From contig CAVUAF010000014.1 of the NCBI GenBank assembly GCA_963739375.1, positions 248,001 to 312,000 on the forward strand: a stretch of 64,000 nucleotides of DNA. The letters are read 5' to 3'. This DNA is from CAVUAF01 sp963739375 (lineage in GTDB: Bacteria; Acidobacteriota; Terriglobia; Terriglobales; Acidobacteriaceae). Each line of letters begins with the position of its first letter. Positions within the stretch are counted from its first letter, which is position 1. Below, in pieces: positions 1 through 10,116 of this stretch. The notes beneath the pieces are model-generated. The model ran no database searches and was not told where the DNA came from. It worked only from the letters and a program-made list of their open reading frames with translations. A program made the translations under genes and the position numbers.

Positions 1-4
1 ACCC

Positions 5-814
5 GTGCCCGGGCGGGTGCGCTATCTGGTTTTTCCGCGCGAGCATGGAGCGTGGGGGATGCTGCTGGTGCCGCTGGTGACTGGCGGGGCCATCGGGCTG
101 CGCACTGGCCACGGGTGGCTGCCGCTGGCCCTGCTGCTGGCCGGGAGCCTGGCGCTGTTTTGCCTGCGCACGCCGGTGGAGACGCTGCTGGGGGCGTCGG
201 CGTTCCGCGTCCGCAGCCGCCGCGAGCGCAGCAGGGTGCTGCTGGCCGTGGCGGGTTATGCCGCGATCGCCCTCACCAGCCTGGGGTGGCTGCTGACGCT
301 GGTGCCGCCGGCGGCGGTGCTGGCCATCGGCTATGTGGCGGGCACCGCCCTGCTGGTGCAGCAAGTCATCAAGAAGCTCTGGCCGCGACGCCGCAGCCTG
401 GCGCAACTGGCGGGCGCGATCGCGCTCAGCTCGACCGCGGCTGCCGCCTTCTACGTCACCACCGGAGCGACGACGGCGTGCACGGTGCTCTGGGCGGGCA
501 ACTGGCTGTTTGCCGCCAACCAGATTGACTACGTGCAGACGCACATCCGGGCGGGCAACCGGCCGACGCGCGGGCAGCGGCTGGCGAAAGGCTGGGGCTT
601 CCTGCTGGGGCAGGTGGTGGTCATCGCCGTCCTGGCGGTGGCGGTGCGGATGGGGGCCGTGAAGTGGCCGGTGGCGCTGGCGTTTGCGCCGGTGCTGGTA
701 CGCGGATTTGCGTGGTACGCGGCGGCGCCACGAGCGCTGCACTTCCGGCGCCTGGGCTTCACCGAGCTGGCGCACGCGCTGGCCTTCGGGCTGCTGGTGA
801 TGGCGCTCTTTTGA
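5..814 (+). CDS. YwiC-like integral membrane protein
   Basis: The 269-residue protein is almost entirely hydrophobic, with about seven to nine predicted membrane segments, and begins with the PREHGAWGML signature (residues 11-20) that marks the YwiC-like family. The biochemical role of the family is unknown. In Bacillus subtilis ywiC lies beside the nitrate-respiration genes, and here the next gene encodes the nitrosative-stress protein RIC, so a link to nitrogen-oxide or anaerobic respiration is plausible but inferred. The GTG at position 5 is the first start visible; the true start could lie upstream of the window. A gap of about 90 bases with its own regulatory site separates it from ric. 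Confidence 0.75.
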   Translation: MPGRVRYLVFPREHGAWGMLLVPLVTGGAIGLRTGHGWLPLALLLAGSLALFCLRTPVETLLGASAFRVRSRRERSRVLLAVAGYAAIALTSLGWLLTLVPPAAVLAIGYVAGTALLVQQVIKKLWPRRRSLAQLAGAIALSSTAAAAFYVTTGATTACTVLWAGNWLFAANQIDYVQTHIRAGNRPTRGQRLAKGWGFLLGQVVVIAVLAVAVRMGAVKWPVALAFAPVLVRGFAWYAAAPRALHFRRLGFTELAHALAFGLLVMALF

Positions 815-829
815 GCGGTCACAGGAGCC

Positions 830-845
830 GGTGACGCGGGTCATA
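830..845 (+). promoter_or_regulatory. CRP/FNR-type operator upstream of ric (one mismatch)
   Basis: GGTGA-CGCGGG-TCATA has the GTGA-N6-TCAC architecture with one mismatch in the right half. Its centre is about 70 bp upstream of the ric ATG, which would place a class II (-41.5) transcription start near 879. It belongs to a set of six related sites in the window. Confidence 0.5.
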
Positions 846-906
846 CCGGCGGTAGCGGCGGGGCCGGAAAGTGAACGGGGAGAATTGCCCTCTGGGGGAG
901 GTCGTG

Positions 907-1650
907 ATGACCATCAGCAGCAACACCAGCGTGCGCCAGATTGCCATCCATGTGCCCGGCTCGACACGCGTGTTCGAGCAGGCGGGCATCGACTACTGTT
1001 GTGGCGGGCAGCACACGCTGCACGAGGCGTGTCTCGCCGCCAAGGCGCCGCTGGTGGAGGTCACGCGCAAGCTGGAGGCGCTGGCCATCCCGGTCGAGGA
1101 CGACCTGCACAACTGGCCGATCGAGCCGCTCTTCGTGCTGACCTCGCACATCGTGAACCGCCATCACGAGTACATGCGGCGTGAACTGCCGCGGCTGGCC
1201 GAGCTGGCGGCCGACGTCGCGCGGCAACACGGCCCCCGTTATCCCGAGCTGCTGCGCGTCGAGACCCTGGCGCGCGCGCTGGCCCGCGAAGTTACCCTGC
1301 ACATGACCAAAGAGGAACAGATCCTCTTCCCGTACATCATGCAGCTGGAAGAGCACGACGAGCGCAACGAGGTGCCGCCGCCGCCCCCCTTCGGCACGGT
1401 GGAGAACCCGATCCGGATGATGATGGCGGAGCACGATTCGGCGACCGAAATGCTGCGCGAGATTCGGCACCTGAGCCATGGCTACGCCGCGCCGCCGGAC
1501 GGCGGCACCACTCTTCAGTTGCTCTATGCCGGCCTGCGCAGCCTGGAAGCCGATCTGCACCTGCACATTCACCTGGAGAACAACGTGCTATTTCCCCGCG
1601 CTCTGGAACTGGAAGCCAAGAACCAGTTCGCGGTACTGAGCAACATCTAG
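907..1650 (+). CDS. ric: Iron-sulfur cluster repair di-iron protein RIC (YtfE/ScdA/DnrN family)
   Basis: Cytoplasmic di-iron protein that helps repair iron-sulfur clusters damaged by nitric oxide or oxidants. The 247-residue protein has the expected order: an ScdA_N (DUF542) domain with the YCCGG motif at residues 30-34, then a hemerythrin-like four-helix domain. The likely iron ligands lie in the HIVNRHHEY, HMTKEEQILFPY, MMAEHDS and HLHIHLENNVLFPR segments. I chose the ATG at 907 rather than the GTG at 871 because a purine-rich ribosome site (GGGGGAGG) lies just upstream and the domain begins there. A strong hairpin terminator follows the stop. A CRP/FNR-type site lies about 70 bp upstream. 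Confidence 0.92.
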   Translation: MTISSNTSVRQIAIHVPGSTRVFEQAGIDYCCGGQHTLHEACLAAKAPLVEVTRKLEALAIPVEDDLHNWPIEPLFVLTSHIVNRHHEYMRRELPRLAELAADVARQHGPRYPELLRVETLARALAREVTLHMTKEEQILFPYIMQLEEHDERNEVPPPPPFGTVENPIRMMMAEHDSATEMLREIRHLSHGYAAPPDGGTTLQLLYAGLRSLEADLHLHIHLENNVLFPRALELEAKNQFAVLSNI

Positions 1651-1696
1651 GTTTTGCAAGAAGCCGGCGCACTGGTCGCGGCGGACCAGGGCCGGG

Positions 1697-1726
1697 GCGG
1701 GTCACCGCGAACCTGCGGTGACCCGC
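1697..1726. repeat. 12-bp perfect inverted repeat after ric
   Basis: GCGGGTCACCGC and its exact complement (1697-1708 and 1715-1726) are separated by 6 bases. There is no T-run, so it is not a classical terminator by itself. Its arms contain GTCAC/GTGAC in everted order relative to the CRP/FNR-type sites. It could be an operator, an RNA hairpin or a 3'-end stabiliser. Confidence 0.5.
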
Positions 1727-1755
1727 GTTATCGAGGTAAGGAGCAGAGCGAGCAG

Positions 1756-1791
1756 AACGGCGTCGCCCGCAAGGGCGACGCCGTTGTTTTT
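1756..1791 (+). terminator. Rho-independent terminator of ric
   Basis: A 13-bp perfect stem (1756-1768 with 1773-1785) closed by a GCAA tetraloop and followed by GTTTTT. It ends the ric transcript and separates it from the convergent mannosidase gene. There is no T-run on the minus side. Confidence 0.85.
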
Positions 1792-1808
1792 CGCTGCCGT
1801 CCGCGCGG

Positions 1809-4800
1809 CTACTTGGTCGCGGCCGACTGCGGTCCATAGAAGCCGGCGGGCGCGGTGCGGGCGGGAAAATCGAGCAGCGGCGTCGCCGGCCAGGCGTCGG
1901 GTGCGACGCTGGCTACACTCATGGCGAGGATGCGGATGCGTTCGTTGTTCGGCAGCGTCACCGTCTTCGCGCCCCCGGGCACGGGCAGCTCGTACACGAA
2001 GAGGTAGGAGTAGGCGTAGGGATCGTTGGCGCCGTCGGGGGCGTGGCGGTGCGAGGCGTACCACCCGAGCGGCGCCAGCTTGATGAAGCCCGCCGCGAGG
2101 CCGGCGTATTCCGGCCGCATGATGGGCCCTTCGCGGCGAATGCGATCGCGAATGCGGCGCGCGCGCTGCGCCGCGGGGCTCATGTCGCTCGCGGCGGGCT
2201 CGGGGGGCGGCGGCTGCTCGACCTGCCGCCACAGGCGCGTGTCCCACTGCCCGATGAAGCCGCCCCAGTCCTGCACCTGGAGCGGCATCGCCGCCGGGCC
2301 AACTGAGAACGTGGCAACCTGGTCGCCGTCGGCCGCGGCGGCGAGCAGGTACAGGCGATTGAACTGGCCGGCGGGCAGATCGATGGTCTGCCCCTGCGCG
2401 GTCACGGCGTTGGGCTTTCCCTCCGTCGCCGGTGCGAGGGCAAAGCGCACGCCGCCGAACTCGACTTCGCGCGGCAGCAGCTCGCCGGGCAACGCGCGCC
2501 CCTGGCTGTCGAAACCGCCGAGGGCCGGACGGCCGTCGGGATTGGCGACCGAGCGGTCGTAGGGGAGCGCTACCGGCGCGGATTGCACCGCAGCGACCTG
2601 GGCCGTCGCCGGCGCGAGCTTCACCGCGAAGGTGCGCGGCTGGTTGGCGGTGAAGCTGGTGACCAGCTCGCCATCCGTGAGCGTGGCGGCGCCGACCGGC
2701 TCTTCCGCCCCGTTGACTTCGCGGGCAGCAGCGATGGGCGCGGCGAAGGCGATGTGAACGTTCGCCTGCGGCTTGCCGTCAAGCTCCACCAGACGCACGA
2801 TGTATTCGTCGCCCAGTTCCGCCTTCTTGAGCGCGAGGACGCGGGCGCGGCCGCTGCTGACGCGCAGCAGCGAGAAGTTTCGGCCGAGGGTGCCGTCGTG
2901 CTTGCTGCTGGTGAAGGCGATGAGCGGCTGGTTGAGGCGCCACGCCTGCCAGTCGGTCTGGCCCTGGCGCCAGTCGCCGGCGTGCCCAGCGAGGCCGAAG
3001 ACGATGTCGTGGTGTCCCCAGTCCTGGGTGGTCTGGTCGGCATAGTCGCGGCCGTTGCCGGTGCCGATGCCGGGAGTGCGGATCAGCGTGAGACGAAGCG
3101 TGTTGTCGTTCGGCTTGTCGGAACCGTTCTTGCTGTCGGAGAGCACGGTGACGCCGTAGGCGCCGCTCTTGTCGGTGAGGTCGAACCACTGGTGCGAGGC
3201 GACCTCGTACTTCTTTTCGTCGTCGTTGGCGCGCTGGATGGTGCCGACGTCCCAGTTGTAGGTCGCCATGGGGTTCGGCGGCGGTCAGCGGGAAGACGGC
3301 CTTGAGGTTGGCGGCTTCGGTTTTCCAGTCAATGGCGTTGGCGAACTCCACGCGGTTCCCCGCTTCCCCGGCGGCGAGCCGGATGGTCTGCACGAAGCGC
3401 GAGCCCTCGGCTTCGCGCGTCACTTCCACCGCCACGCGCACCGGGCCGTTTTCGATCACGCGCACCTTGGGCGGTACCCGCGACATAGGCGCGCGGGGCG
3501 CGCTTCTGGTCCGCCCAATCCATGTTCCAGGCCGGCCAGTCCACCGGACTGGTCGGTGCTGATGGCCAGGCGCGCGGGCGCGGCGAGCAGTTCCTTGTTC
3601 AGTGATCTTGTCGAAGATGCTGGCGACGTCGCCGTTGGGATCGAGCTGGATGCGGTAGCGCGCGTTCTCGAGCGACGACTCGGTGACCTTCAGCGCCGAT
3701 GGCTGCGGCGCGGGCGCAGCGCCTTCCCACTGCGGCTGCACGTCGTACACGGCGTAGCCGACGGCGGGCGCTTTGGCGAGGAACAACACGTAGATGCCAC
3801 GCTGCTCCGCGGTGTAGTCCGCGAATTGCGCGGGTACTTCCTTGCCGTCAGGGCCGAACACGTGCACGGCCTTGGGCGCGAGCTTCAGCTGGACCTCGAC
3901 CACGTCCTCGCGCGCCACGTTCAGCGGGTTGTACACGACAATCGGCGTGCCGCGGGTCTGCGTGTTCATGCCGGAGGCGATGGCTTCGGTGGCGCTGGTG
4001 AGCACGCCGGCAAACTGGTTCATGGCGAGGATGTCGTCGTTCCACGAGTACTCGTAGGCCTTGGGGGTGGAGGTGCCGGGGATGATGTCGTGGAACTGGC
4101 CGCCCATGACCAGCGTCCAGGCGTCGTTGAGGCGCTGCAGCGGATAGGGACGCCCGCCCAGCCACTCGGCGGCGACGGAGGCGCGCTCGGCAGCATCGGC
4201 CAGCAACTCGTTCTGGCGGTTCCAGCGCTTCATGGTAGGCCTGCGAGGTGAGTGAACCGGCGGAGTGCTCGGTGAGCTCGAGGTCGCCCTTGTAGCGCGG
4301 GAGGCGCGCGGCCTGCTCGGGCTTGATGTCGAGGAACATCTGTTCCGCGCTGGTCTGCAGAATGTGCAGCGGCCCGTCGCCGACCAGCACCGGCGGACCG
4401 GCGGGCGGCAGCGGCTGCCCTGGCTGGCGGCGAGGCGGAATGACGGCCTGGCCCTTGGTCAGGATGGCTTCCATGAGCTTGACGGAAGCTTCGCGCGGCG
4501 CGCCGCCGATGTCGCCCGTACCGTAGTAACGAAAGTCGGTGAAGAGGCCGCTGCCCTGGCCGTTGATGTCAACGCGTTTCGGCCAATCCACCGGATGGTA
4601 GCCGGGGCCGCTCGCCGGCGGCGGGCTCTTGCTGATGTCTTCGGTGACGTCGCCGCTGTAGTCGGTGGCGTTCAGCGCGGCGATGATGGTCTGGCCGTCG
4701 GTGCCCTCCCAGATCCCGACGTTGAACGGGATGCCGGGCGGCGTCTTCTGCGGCGAATCGGGTCCGCCGACCGGCGCTCCCGAGTGCCACGAGAGTTTCT

Positions 4801-5381
4801 GCGTCGAGAAACCCTTGATGCCGGTGTGCGCCAGGATGACTGGGCAGCGAAGCGGGGAAACCGAAGCAGTCGGGCAGCATGTACTCGGCGCTGGTCTTGC
4901 CGAAATCGCGGCGGAAAAACTGCTTGCCGTAGAGCACCTGGCGGATGATGGATTCGGCGGAAGGATTGTTCACGTCGTTCTCTTCCATGGAAGAGCCCGA
5001 GGGGAACCAGCGGCCGGCCGCGACATACTGCTTCAGCTTTTCGTAATCGGCGGGGTAGTACTCCCGCATCATGCGGTAGCGGTTGGCGCCGCTGAAGTTG
5101 AAAACGTAGTGCGGGTAGCTCTCGAAGAGCGCGAAGTTGTCGCGCATGGTGCGGGTGAGGTATTCGCGAATGACCTGCGGATACTCCCAGCGCCACTGGG
5201 TGTCGAGGTGAGCGTAGGGGACGACGTAGAGGGTCGGCTCGCGCGTAAGGTCGGGCGCACTGGGCGGAGCGGCGGCCGGCTGGGACTTAGCGGCGGGTGC
5301 GGGCCCCTGGCTGCGCGCGCCGGTAAACAGCAAGAGCACCAGGACCAGCAGGAACGAAATGCGGCGGAGTTTCTGCGTCAT
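1809..5381 (-). CDS. Secreted GH38 alpha-mannosidase, interrupted by about six frameshifts
   Basis: Large exported glycoside hydrolase family 38 enzyme that would cleave alpha-mannosides. The N-terminus has a signal peptide (about residues 1-24). The AHLDTQWRW motif (H58, D60) matches the metal site of GH38, and D171 in PDCFGF matches the catalytic nucleophile. As sequenced it cannot be translated in one piece. The reading frame changes near 4848, 4232, 3603, 3548, 3490 and 3271, yet the three-frame reconstruction gives a continuous protein of about 1190 residues, which argues for single-base sequence errors rather than old decay. It starts 10 bp after the PTS fusion gene, so it is co-transcribed with a sugar uptake system. 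E. coli MngA/MngB (mannosylglycerate PTS plus GH38) is a precedent, but the export signal differs and the substrate is inferred. Confidence 0.8.
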
Positions 5382-5391
5382 GATTCGCCTC

Positions 5392-7935
5392 TCAATCGCC
5401 TGACGGCGCCGAACTCACAGCTTCCTCGAGAATTCCCGACAACGCTGTCGAATCGGGAGCGTGCAGCAGTTGCGCGCGGAAGGCTTCGTCCATCAACTTG
5501 CGCGCGAGCCGCGAAAATACCTGCAAATGACGGTTGCCGGCCGCCGGCTCGCGCAAAGCGAGCAGGATGACCAACTGAACTTTCTCCTGCGCCGTTCCCC
5601 ACGGCATGGGCCGCGGCAGCCGCAGCAGCGCGATGGAATCGGCCGTGGCTGCCTCGGACTTGCAGTGCGGGATGGCAAAGCCGTGGCCCAGCGCGGTGGA
5701 ATAGGCCGCTTCGCGGGCCCAGATCGCCTCCTCCAGGCGCGCGCGGTCGCGGGTGCGGCCGGCGACGAAGAGCAGGTCCACAAGTTCGCTGATGGCCTCT
5801 TCGGGACTCTGGCTGTCGCTGGCGGGCACGATGAGGTCGTCGGCGATGAGCGGCGGCTCGCCGGCCAGGGGCAGCTCCGCTTCGAGCAAGTGGGTGACCT
5901 CGGCCGGGTTGGTGCACGCGAGGGCGCGCGCCAGGAGGTGCTCGCAGCCGGCCGCGCTGAGGCGCGAGACGCGCTCCTTGAGCGCGGCAATGAGCGCCGG
6001 CGGCACGCTGATCTCGTCGAGGCCCAGGCCCAGTAGCAACGGCAGGTGCAGGAGGTCGGCCGCCATGTCGCCGCACAAGCCAACCCACTTTCCCTGCGCG
6101 CGAATGCCGTCCACGATCTGCCGCAAGAAGCGCAGGAAGGCGGGGTGGCGGGGGCTGGCGAGGGCGGCGACGGAGGGATTGTCGCGGTCGGCGGCGAAGA
6201 AATACTGCGCCAAGTCGTTGGTGCCGAGGCTGAAGAAATCGGCCTCACGCGCCAACTCCTCCAGCATGAACGCGGCCGAGGGCACCTCGACCATGATGCC
6301 AAGCGGCACCTCGGGAGCGAAGGCGACGCCCTCCGCGCGCAACTCCGCCTGCGCCCGCGCGAGCAGCGCGCGCGCGGAGCGGACCTCGTCGAGGGAGGAA
6401 ATCATCGGCAGCATGATCCGCACCGGCCCAGCGGCGGAGGCGCGCAGCATGGCGCGCAACTGCACGCGGATGATGTCCTGGTGCAGCGGGTAGAGGCGGA
6501 CACCGCGGCGGCCGAGGAAAGGATTGGGCTCGCGCGGCAGGGCCAGCGAGGCGAGCGGCTTGTCGCCGCCGACGTCGAGGGCGCGAATCAGCACGGGACG
6601 TCCTGCGGCGGCCTGTACCGCCCGCGTGTACACCGCCGCCTGCTCGTCTTCCGAGGGTAGGTCGGGGCGGCCGGCAAAGAGCATCTCGGTGCGGAAGACG
6701 CCGATGCCGTCGGCGCCGGCGGCGAACGCGGCTTCCAGCTCCTCGGCCTGAGCGACGTTGGCGGCGATTTCGAGCGGGCGTCCATCGGCGGTGCGCGCCG
6801 GCAACTTGGCGAAGCGAGCGAGCGCCTGCTGCCGGCGCGCGAGGGTGGCCGACTCGCGGGCGCAGAAGCGCTGCACCGCGGGAGAGGAACTCGGCGCGAC
6901 GAAACCGCGGCTGCCGTCGATGACGACTTCCTGCCCGGCGGTGAACATGAGCCGCGCGTCACGCACACCGGTGACGGCGGGAATGCCGAAGGAGCGCGCC
7001 AGAATCAGGGTATGGGAGGTCGTCCCGGCCGACTCCAGCACCAGCCCCTTGAGCCACTGGCGGTCGAGCGCGAGGAAGCTCTGCGGCGTCAGGGCTTCTG
7101 CGACCAGCACCGCGGGTTCCGTGAGCCGCACCGCGGCGGGCAGCAACGCGGCGCCGCAGATTTCTTCGAGCAGGCGGCGGCCGATGTCCTGCACATCGAG
7201 CGCGCGCTCGCGCACCAGCAGGCTCGGCGAACGCTGTAGCGCGCCGGCGAAGGAATCACACGCGGCAGCGATGGCTTGGGCGGCGGAACGCCCGCCGGCG
7301 ATGAACTCGGCGACACGCTCGTGGAGCGAAACGTCCTGCAGGATGGCGAGGTGCGCACGCAACACTTCGCCGGCGACGGATGAAGCGGCCTGCGCCAGCA
7401 TCTGCTCCAGGCGCACGCGCACTGCGGCCACGGCGCGCTCCGCGCGCTGCTGCTCGTACGCGGGAGCTTCCGCCTTTCCCTGCGGGAGCACGGGCCGCAG
7501 CGCCAGGGCGTCGAGCACAACTACCTTCCCAGCGCCCACGCCGGCGCTCGCCGGCTCTCCGAAAACGGCGCGTACCTCGGCGGCTGGCAGTGTGCGCGGC
7601 AGTTGTCCGGCCGCAGCGGGCGGCTGCGTAACCAGCGGCTCGTCATAGGCCGGGAGATCATGCTCCAGGAAGTGCCGCAGAGCAGCGCAGGCGCTCTCGG
7701 CGCCGGCGCCCTCCAGGCGCACGGTGAACTCGTCACCGTGGCGCACGTCGGCGGCGATGAGCGCCAGGACGCTCCTGGCGTTGGCAGTGGCGCCGGTGCG
7801 CAGATTGGTCAGGGTGCAGGCGGCGATGAACTCGGCGGCACGCTCCGCCAGGTGGCTGGCGGGGCGCGCATGCAGTCCGCCCGCAAGGCGGCAGACAAAC
7901 CGCAATTCCGTCGAACTGCAAACCTGCTGTGCCAT
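5392..7935 (-). CDS. PTS multiphosphoryl transfer protein, HPr-EI-EIIA(Fru) fusion
   Basis: Cytoplasmic phosphorelay protein that takes phosphate from phosphoenolpyruvate and passes it to the EIIB encoded next door. Domains in its 847 residues: HPr (1-90) with the phosphorylated histidine H22 in GGLHARPAS and a serine at 55 in the regulatory position; enzyme I (about 125-680) with the active histidine H308 in GTTSHTLILAR and the PEP-site blocks VFRTEMLF and SLGTNDLAQYFF; and a fructose-type EIIA domain (about 695-847) with H757 in AIPHCKS. The domain order is unusual compared with FruB (EIIA-HPr). With EIIB and EIIC adjacent, all PTS components sit in one operon. It starts 2 bp after the EIIB stop. 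Confidence 0.92.
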   Translation of the reverse strand: MAQQVCSSTELRFVCRLAGGLHARPASHLAERAAEFIAACTLTNLRTGATANARSVLALIAADVRHGDEFTVRLEGAGAESACAALRHFLEHDLPAYDEPLVTQPPAAAGQLPRTLPAAEVRAVFGEPASAGVGAGKVVVLDALALRPVLPQGKAEAPAYEQQRAERAVAAVRVRLEQMLAQAASSVAGEVLRAHLAILQDVSLHERVAEFIAGGRSAAQAIAAACDSFAGALQRSPSLLVRERALDVQDIGRRLLEEICGAALLPAAVRLTEPAVLVAEALTPQSFLALDRQWLKGLVLESAGTTSHTLILARSFGIPAVTGVRDARLMFTAGQEVVIDGSRGFVAPSSSPAVQRFCARESATLARRQQALARFAKLPARTADGRPLEIAANVAQAEELEAAFAAGADGIGVFRTEMLFAGRPDLPSEDEQAAVYTRAVQAAAGRPVLIRALDVGGDKPLASLALPREPNPFLGRRGVRLYPLHQDIIRVQLRAMLRASAAGPVRIMLPMISSLDEVRSARALLARAQAELRAEGVAFAPEVPLGIMVEVPSAAFMLEELAREADFFSLGTNDLAQYFFAADRDNPSVAALASPRHPAFLRFLRQIVDGIRAQGKWVGLCGDMAADLLHLPLLLGLGLDEISVPPALIAALKERVSRLSAAGCEHLLARALACTNPAEVTHLLEAELPLAGEPPLIADDLIVPASDSQSPEEAISELVDLLFVAGRTRDRARLEEAIWAREAAYSTALGHGFAIPHCKSEAATADSIALLRLPRPMPWGTAQEKVQLVILLALREPAAGNRHLQVFSRLARKLMDEAFRAQLLHAPDSTALSGILEEAVSSAPSGD

Positions 7936-7937
7936 GG

Positions 7938-8237
7938 TCAGCCCGAGAGCTTCGCAAACACGCCGGCCGGGTCCTTGATCGCCTGCTGCACCGACACCTC
8001 GAGGACGCGCAGGCCGGCGAAGCGCTCGCGGCGCTCAATCTCGATGTCGGCGGCGAAGATCACCGCCTGCGCCTCGCGGATGTCCGTCGCCGACAGCTCG
8101 TTTTCGATGCCCATTGCGCCCTGGGTCTCCACCTTGATCTGGTGGCCGCGCACCTTTGCCGTCTTCTCCAACTGCTCGGCGGCCATGTAGGTGTGGGCGA
8201 TGCCGGTGGGGCAGGCGGTGACGGCCACGATCTTCAT
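7938..8237 (-). CDS. PTS fructose-family EIIB component
   Basis: 99-residue phosphocarrier that receives phosphate from the EIIA domain and passes it to the sugar during transport. The phosphorylated cysteine is C9, in the ACPTGIAHT motif typical of fructose-family IIB domains. The ATG at 8237 overlaps the EIIC stop by 4 nt (ATGA), so translation is coupled. Sugar specificity cannot be read from the sequence; the GH38 mannosidase downstream suggests a mannose-containing substrate. Confidence 0.93.
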   Translation of the reverse strand: MKIVAVTACPTGIAHTYMAAEQLEKTAKVRGHQIKVETQGAMGIENELSATDIREAQAVIFAADIEIERRERFAGLRVLEVSVQQAIKDPAGVFAKLSG

Positions 8238-9277
8238 GCGGGACCTCGCGCGTCCGGGGACTTTGGCCGGGCCAGCGACTTGAGCACGTTGATGGCGAGC
8301 GCGGTCACCAGGGTGCCGGCGAGGATGGCGAGCACGTAAACCAGGCGGTGGTCCACCACCGGCAACACGATAGGCCCACCGTGCGGCGCGTGGTCGCCAA
8401 CGCCGCCCAGCATGGCGATGACGGAGGCGACCATCGAGCCGGCCATGATGCAGGGAATGACGCGCAGGGGATCGGCGGCGGCAAACGGAATTGCGCCCTC
8501 GGTGATGCCGATCATGCCCATGGCGAGGCCGGCCATGCCGGCTTCGGATTCCTCGTCGCTCCACAGCCGGCGGCGCAGCAGCGTGGCCAGTCCCATGCCC
8601 AGCGGCGGGGTGCAGATGGCCGCGGCGCAGGCGCCCATGATGCGGAAGTCGCCCTCCCGGATCATGGCGGCGCCAAAGAAGAACGCCGTCTTGTTCACCG
8701 GCCCGCCCATGTCGAAGGCGATCATGGCCCCGAGCACCAGGGCCAGCAGCACGGCGTTGCCGGCGCTCATGGACTTGAGGACGGCGCCGGCCCAGGTCAT
8801 CAGGTGGGCGATAGGCGTGCCCAGCAGCTTGAGCATGACGAAGCCGATGATCAGGCCCGAGAGGATGGGAATGATCAGGATGGGCATGATGGGGCGGAGG
8901 TGCTTCGAGACCGGGAGACGCTTCAGGAGTTGCACCACGTAGCCGGCGAGCAGCCCCGCCAAAATCGCGCCGAGGAAGCCGGCCTTCACTTCTCCGGCAA
9001 GATAGCCGCCGATGAAACCCGGCACCAGGCCGGGCTTGCCCGCGATGGAGTAAGCGATGTAGCCGGCGAGCACGGGCAGCATGAGGGCGAAGGCGGTGGC
9101 GCCGATGTCGAGCACCAGCTTCAGGGTGGGGGCGCTGGAAAAATCGGGCCCGGTGGCCGACATGGGGGCGAAGGCGATGGCAATCGCAATCAGGATGCCG
9201 CCGCAGGCAATGAACGGGATGGCGTAGGAGACACCGGTCAACAGGTGCTGGCGCAGCTTCTTGATGGCCTCGAGCAT
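8234..9277 (-). CDS. PTS fructose-family EIIC permease
   Basis: 347-residue membrane permease with about nine to ten hydrophobic segments. It carries the conserved EIIC(Fru) blocks FDMGGPVNKTAF and GITEGAIPFAAADP. It is the first gene of the transport operon EIIC-EIIB-(HPr-EI-EIIA)-mannosidase. In many fructose systems IIB and IIC are one polypeptide; here they are split with a 4-nt overlap. The 113 bp upstream (9278-9390), shared with the 3' end of the SDR gene, must hold the promoter, but I could not pick out convincing -35/-10 boxes. Confidence 0.93.
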   Translation of the reverse strand: MLEAIKKLRQHLLTGVSYAIPFIACGGILIAIAIAFAPMSATGPDFSSAPTLKLVLDIGATAFALMLPVLAGYIAYSIAGKPGLVPGFIGGYLAGEVKAGFLGAILAGLLAGYVVQLLKRLPVSKHLRPIMPILIIPILSGLIIGFVMLKLLGTPIAHLMTWAGAVLKSMSAGNAVLLALVLGAMIAFDMGGPVNKTAFFFGAAMIREGDFRIMGACAAAICTPPLGMGLATLLRRRLWSDEESEAGMAGLAMGMIGITEGAIPFAAADPLRVIPCIMAGSMVASVIAMLGGVGDHAPHGGPIVLPVVDHRLVYVLAILAGTLVTALAINVLKSLARPKSPDARGPA

Positions 9278-9390
9278 GGATGGTCCGCAGGCCGCCGACA
9301 GCGCGGTGACCGCCTACTGTAAACGATGGCAAGGCCGATTGCCGCCGCCGGCAGGAGAAGATTGTAGGACCAGGGAGAGGTGTGCGCGTT

Positions 9391-10116
9391 TTACGCGCCG
9401 CCGACGTACTGCCCGCCGTCCACGCGCAGCACCTGGCCGGTGATGCGCGCCGCACCCGGGCCGCAGAGAAAGAGGACGGCGTGGGCGATGTCGTGCGGCT
9501 CCAGCAGGGTGTGGAGCAGGCTTTCCTGGCGCGCCGCTTCTTGCAGCGCTTCGGGATAACGCTCGGTGAGCGGGGTACGGGTCCAGCCCGGCTCGACCAC
9601 GTTGAGGCGGACGCCGAAGCGCCCAACCTCGCGGGCCACGCTGCGCATCAGCCCGAGCAGTCCGGCCTTGGAGGCCGCGTAGGCGCTGGTGCCGGCCTTC
9701 CCGCGCGAGCCGTTGATGGAACCAATGAGCACCACGCGCCCGCCGCCGGCCGTGCGCAAAAGCGGCACGGCATGACGCAGGACAAGAAACGCGCCGCGCA
9801 GGTTGACGGCGTGCACCAAATCCCAATCGTCGACGGCGAGCTTCCAGATGACGGCGTCGCGGGCCACGCCGGCGGCGTGCACCACGATGTCGAGGCGGCC
9901 GCGCTCGGCGCTGATCTGGGCGAGGGCAGCGGCGACGGAGGCATCCTCCCGGACGTCGCACGGGAGGAACGGAACGCCGGGCGCGGGCGGCGGCGTGATG
10001 TCGAGGGCAACGGCGTGCGCCCCGGCTTGCGCGAGGGCCACCACAATCGCGCCGCCGATGGCGCCGGAGCCCCCGGTCACGATGGCGACCTGCCCCGCCA
10101 GCGGTTGCTCGCTCAT
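9391..10116 (-). CDS. SDR-family oxidoreductase, last gene of the benzoyl-CoA operon
   Basis: 241-residue short-chain dehydrogenase/reductase with the nucleotide-binding TGGSGAIG motif (14-21), the structural N105, and the catalytic S133-Y146-K150 set (YAASK). Its ATG overlaps the bcrD stop by 4 nt, so it belongs to the benzoyl-CoA operon. It probably acts on a hydroxyacyl- or oxoacyl-CoA intermediate downstream of ring opening, but this is inferred from position. It is not a homologue of the dienoyl-CoA hydratase (Dch) that the pathway needs and that is absent from the operon. A FabG-like enzyme recruited to another role cannot be excluded. Confidence 0.85.
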   Translation of the reverse strand: MSEQPLAGQVAIVTGGSGAIGGAIVVALAQAGAHAVALDITPPPAPGVPFLPCDVREDASVAAALAQISAERGRLDIVVHAAGVARDAVIWKLAVDDWDLVHAVNLRGAFLVLRHAVPLLRTAGGGRVVLIGSINGSRGKAGTSAYAASKAGLLGLMRSVAREVGRFGVRLNVVEPGWTRTPLTERYPEALQEAARQESLLHTLLEPHDIAHAVLFLCGPGAARITGQVLRVDGGQYVGGA

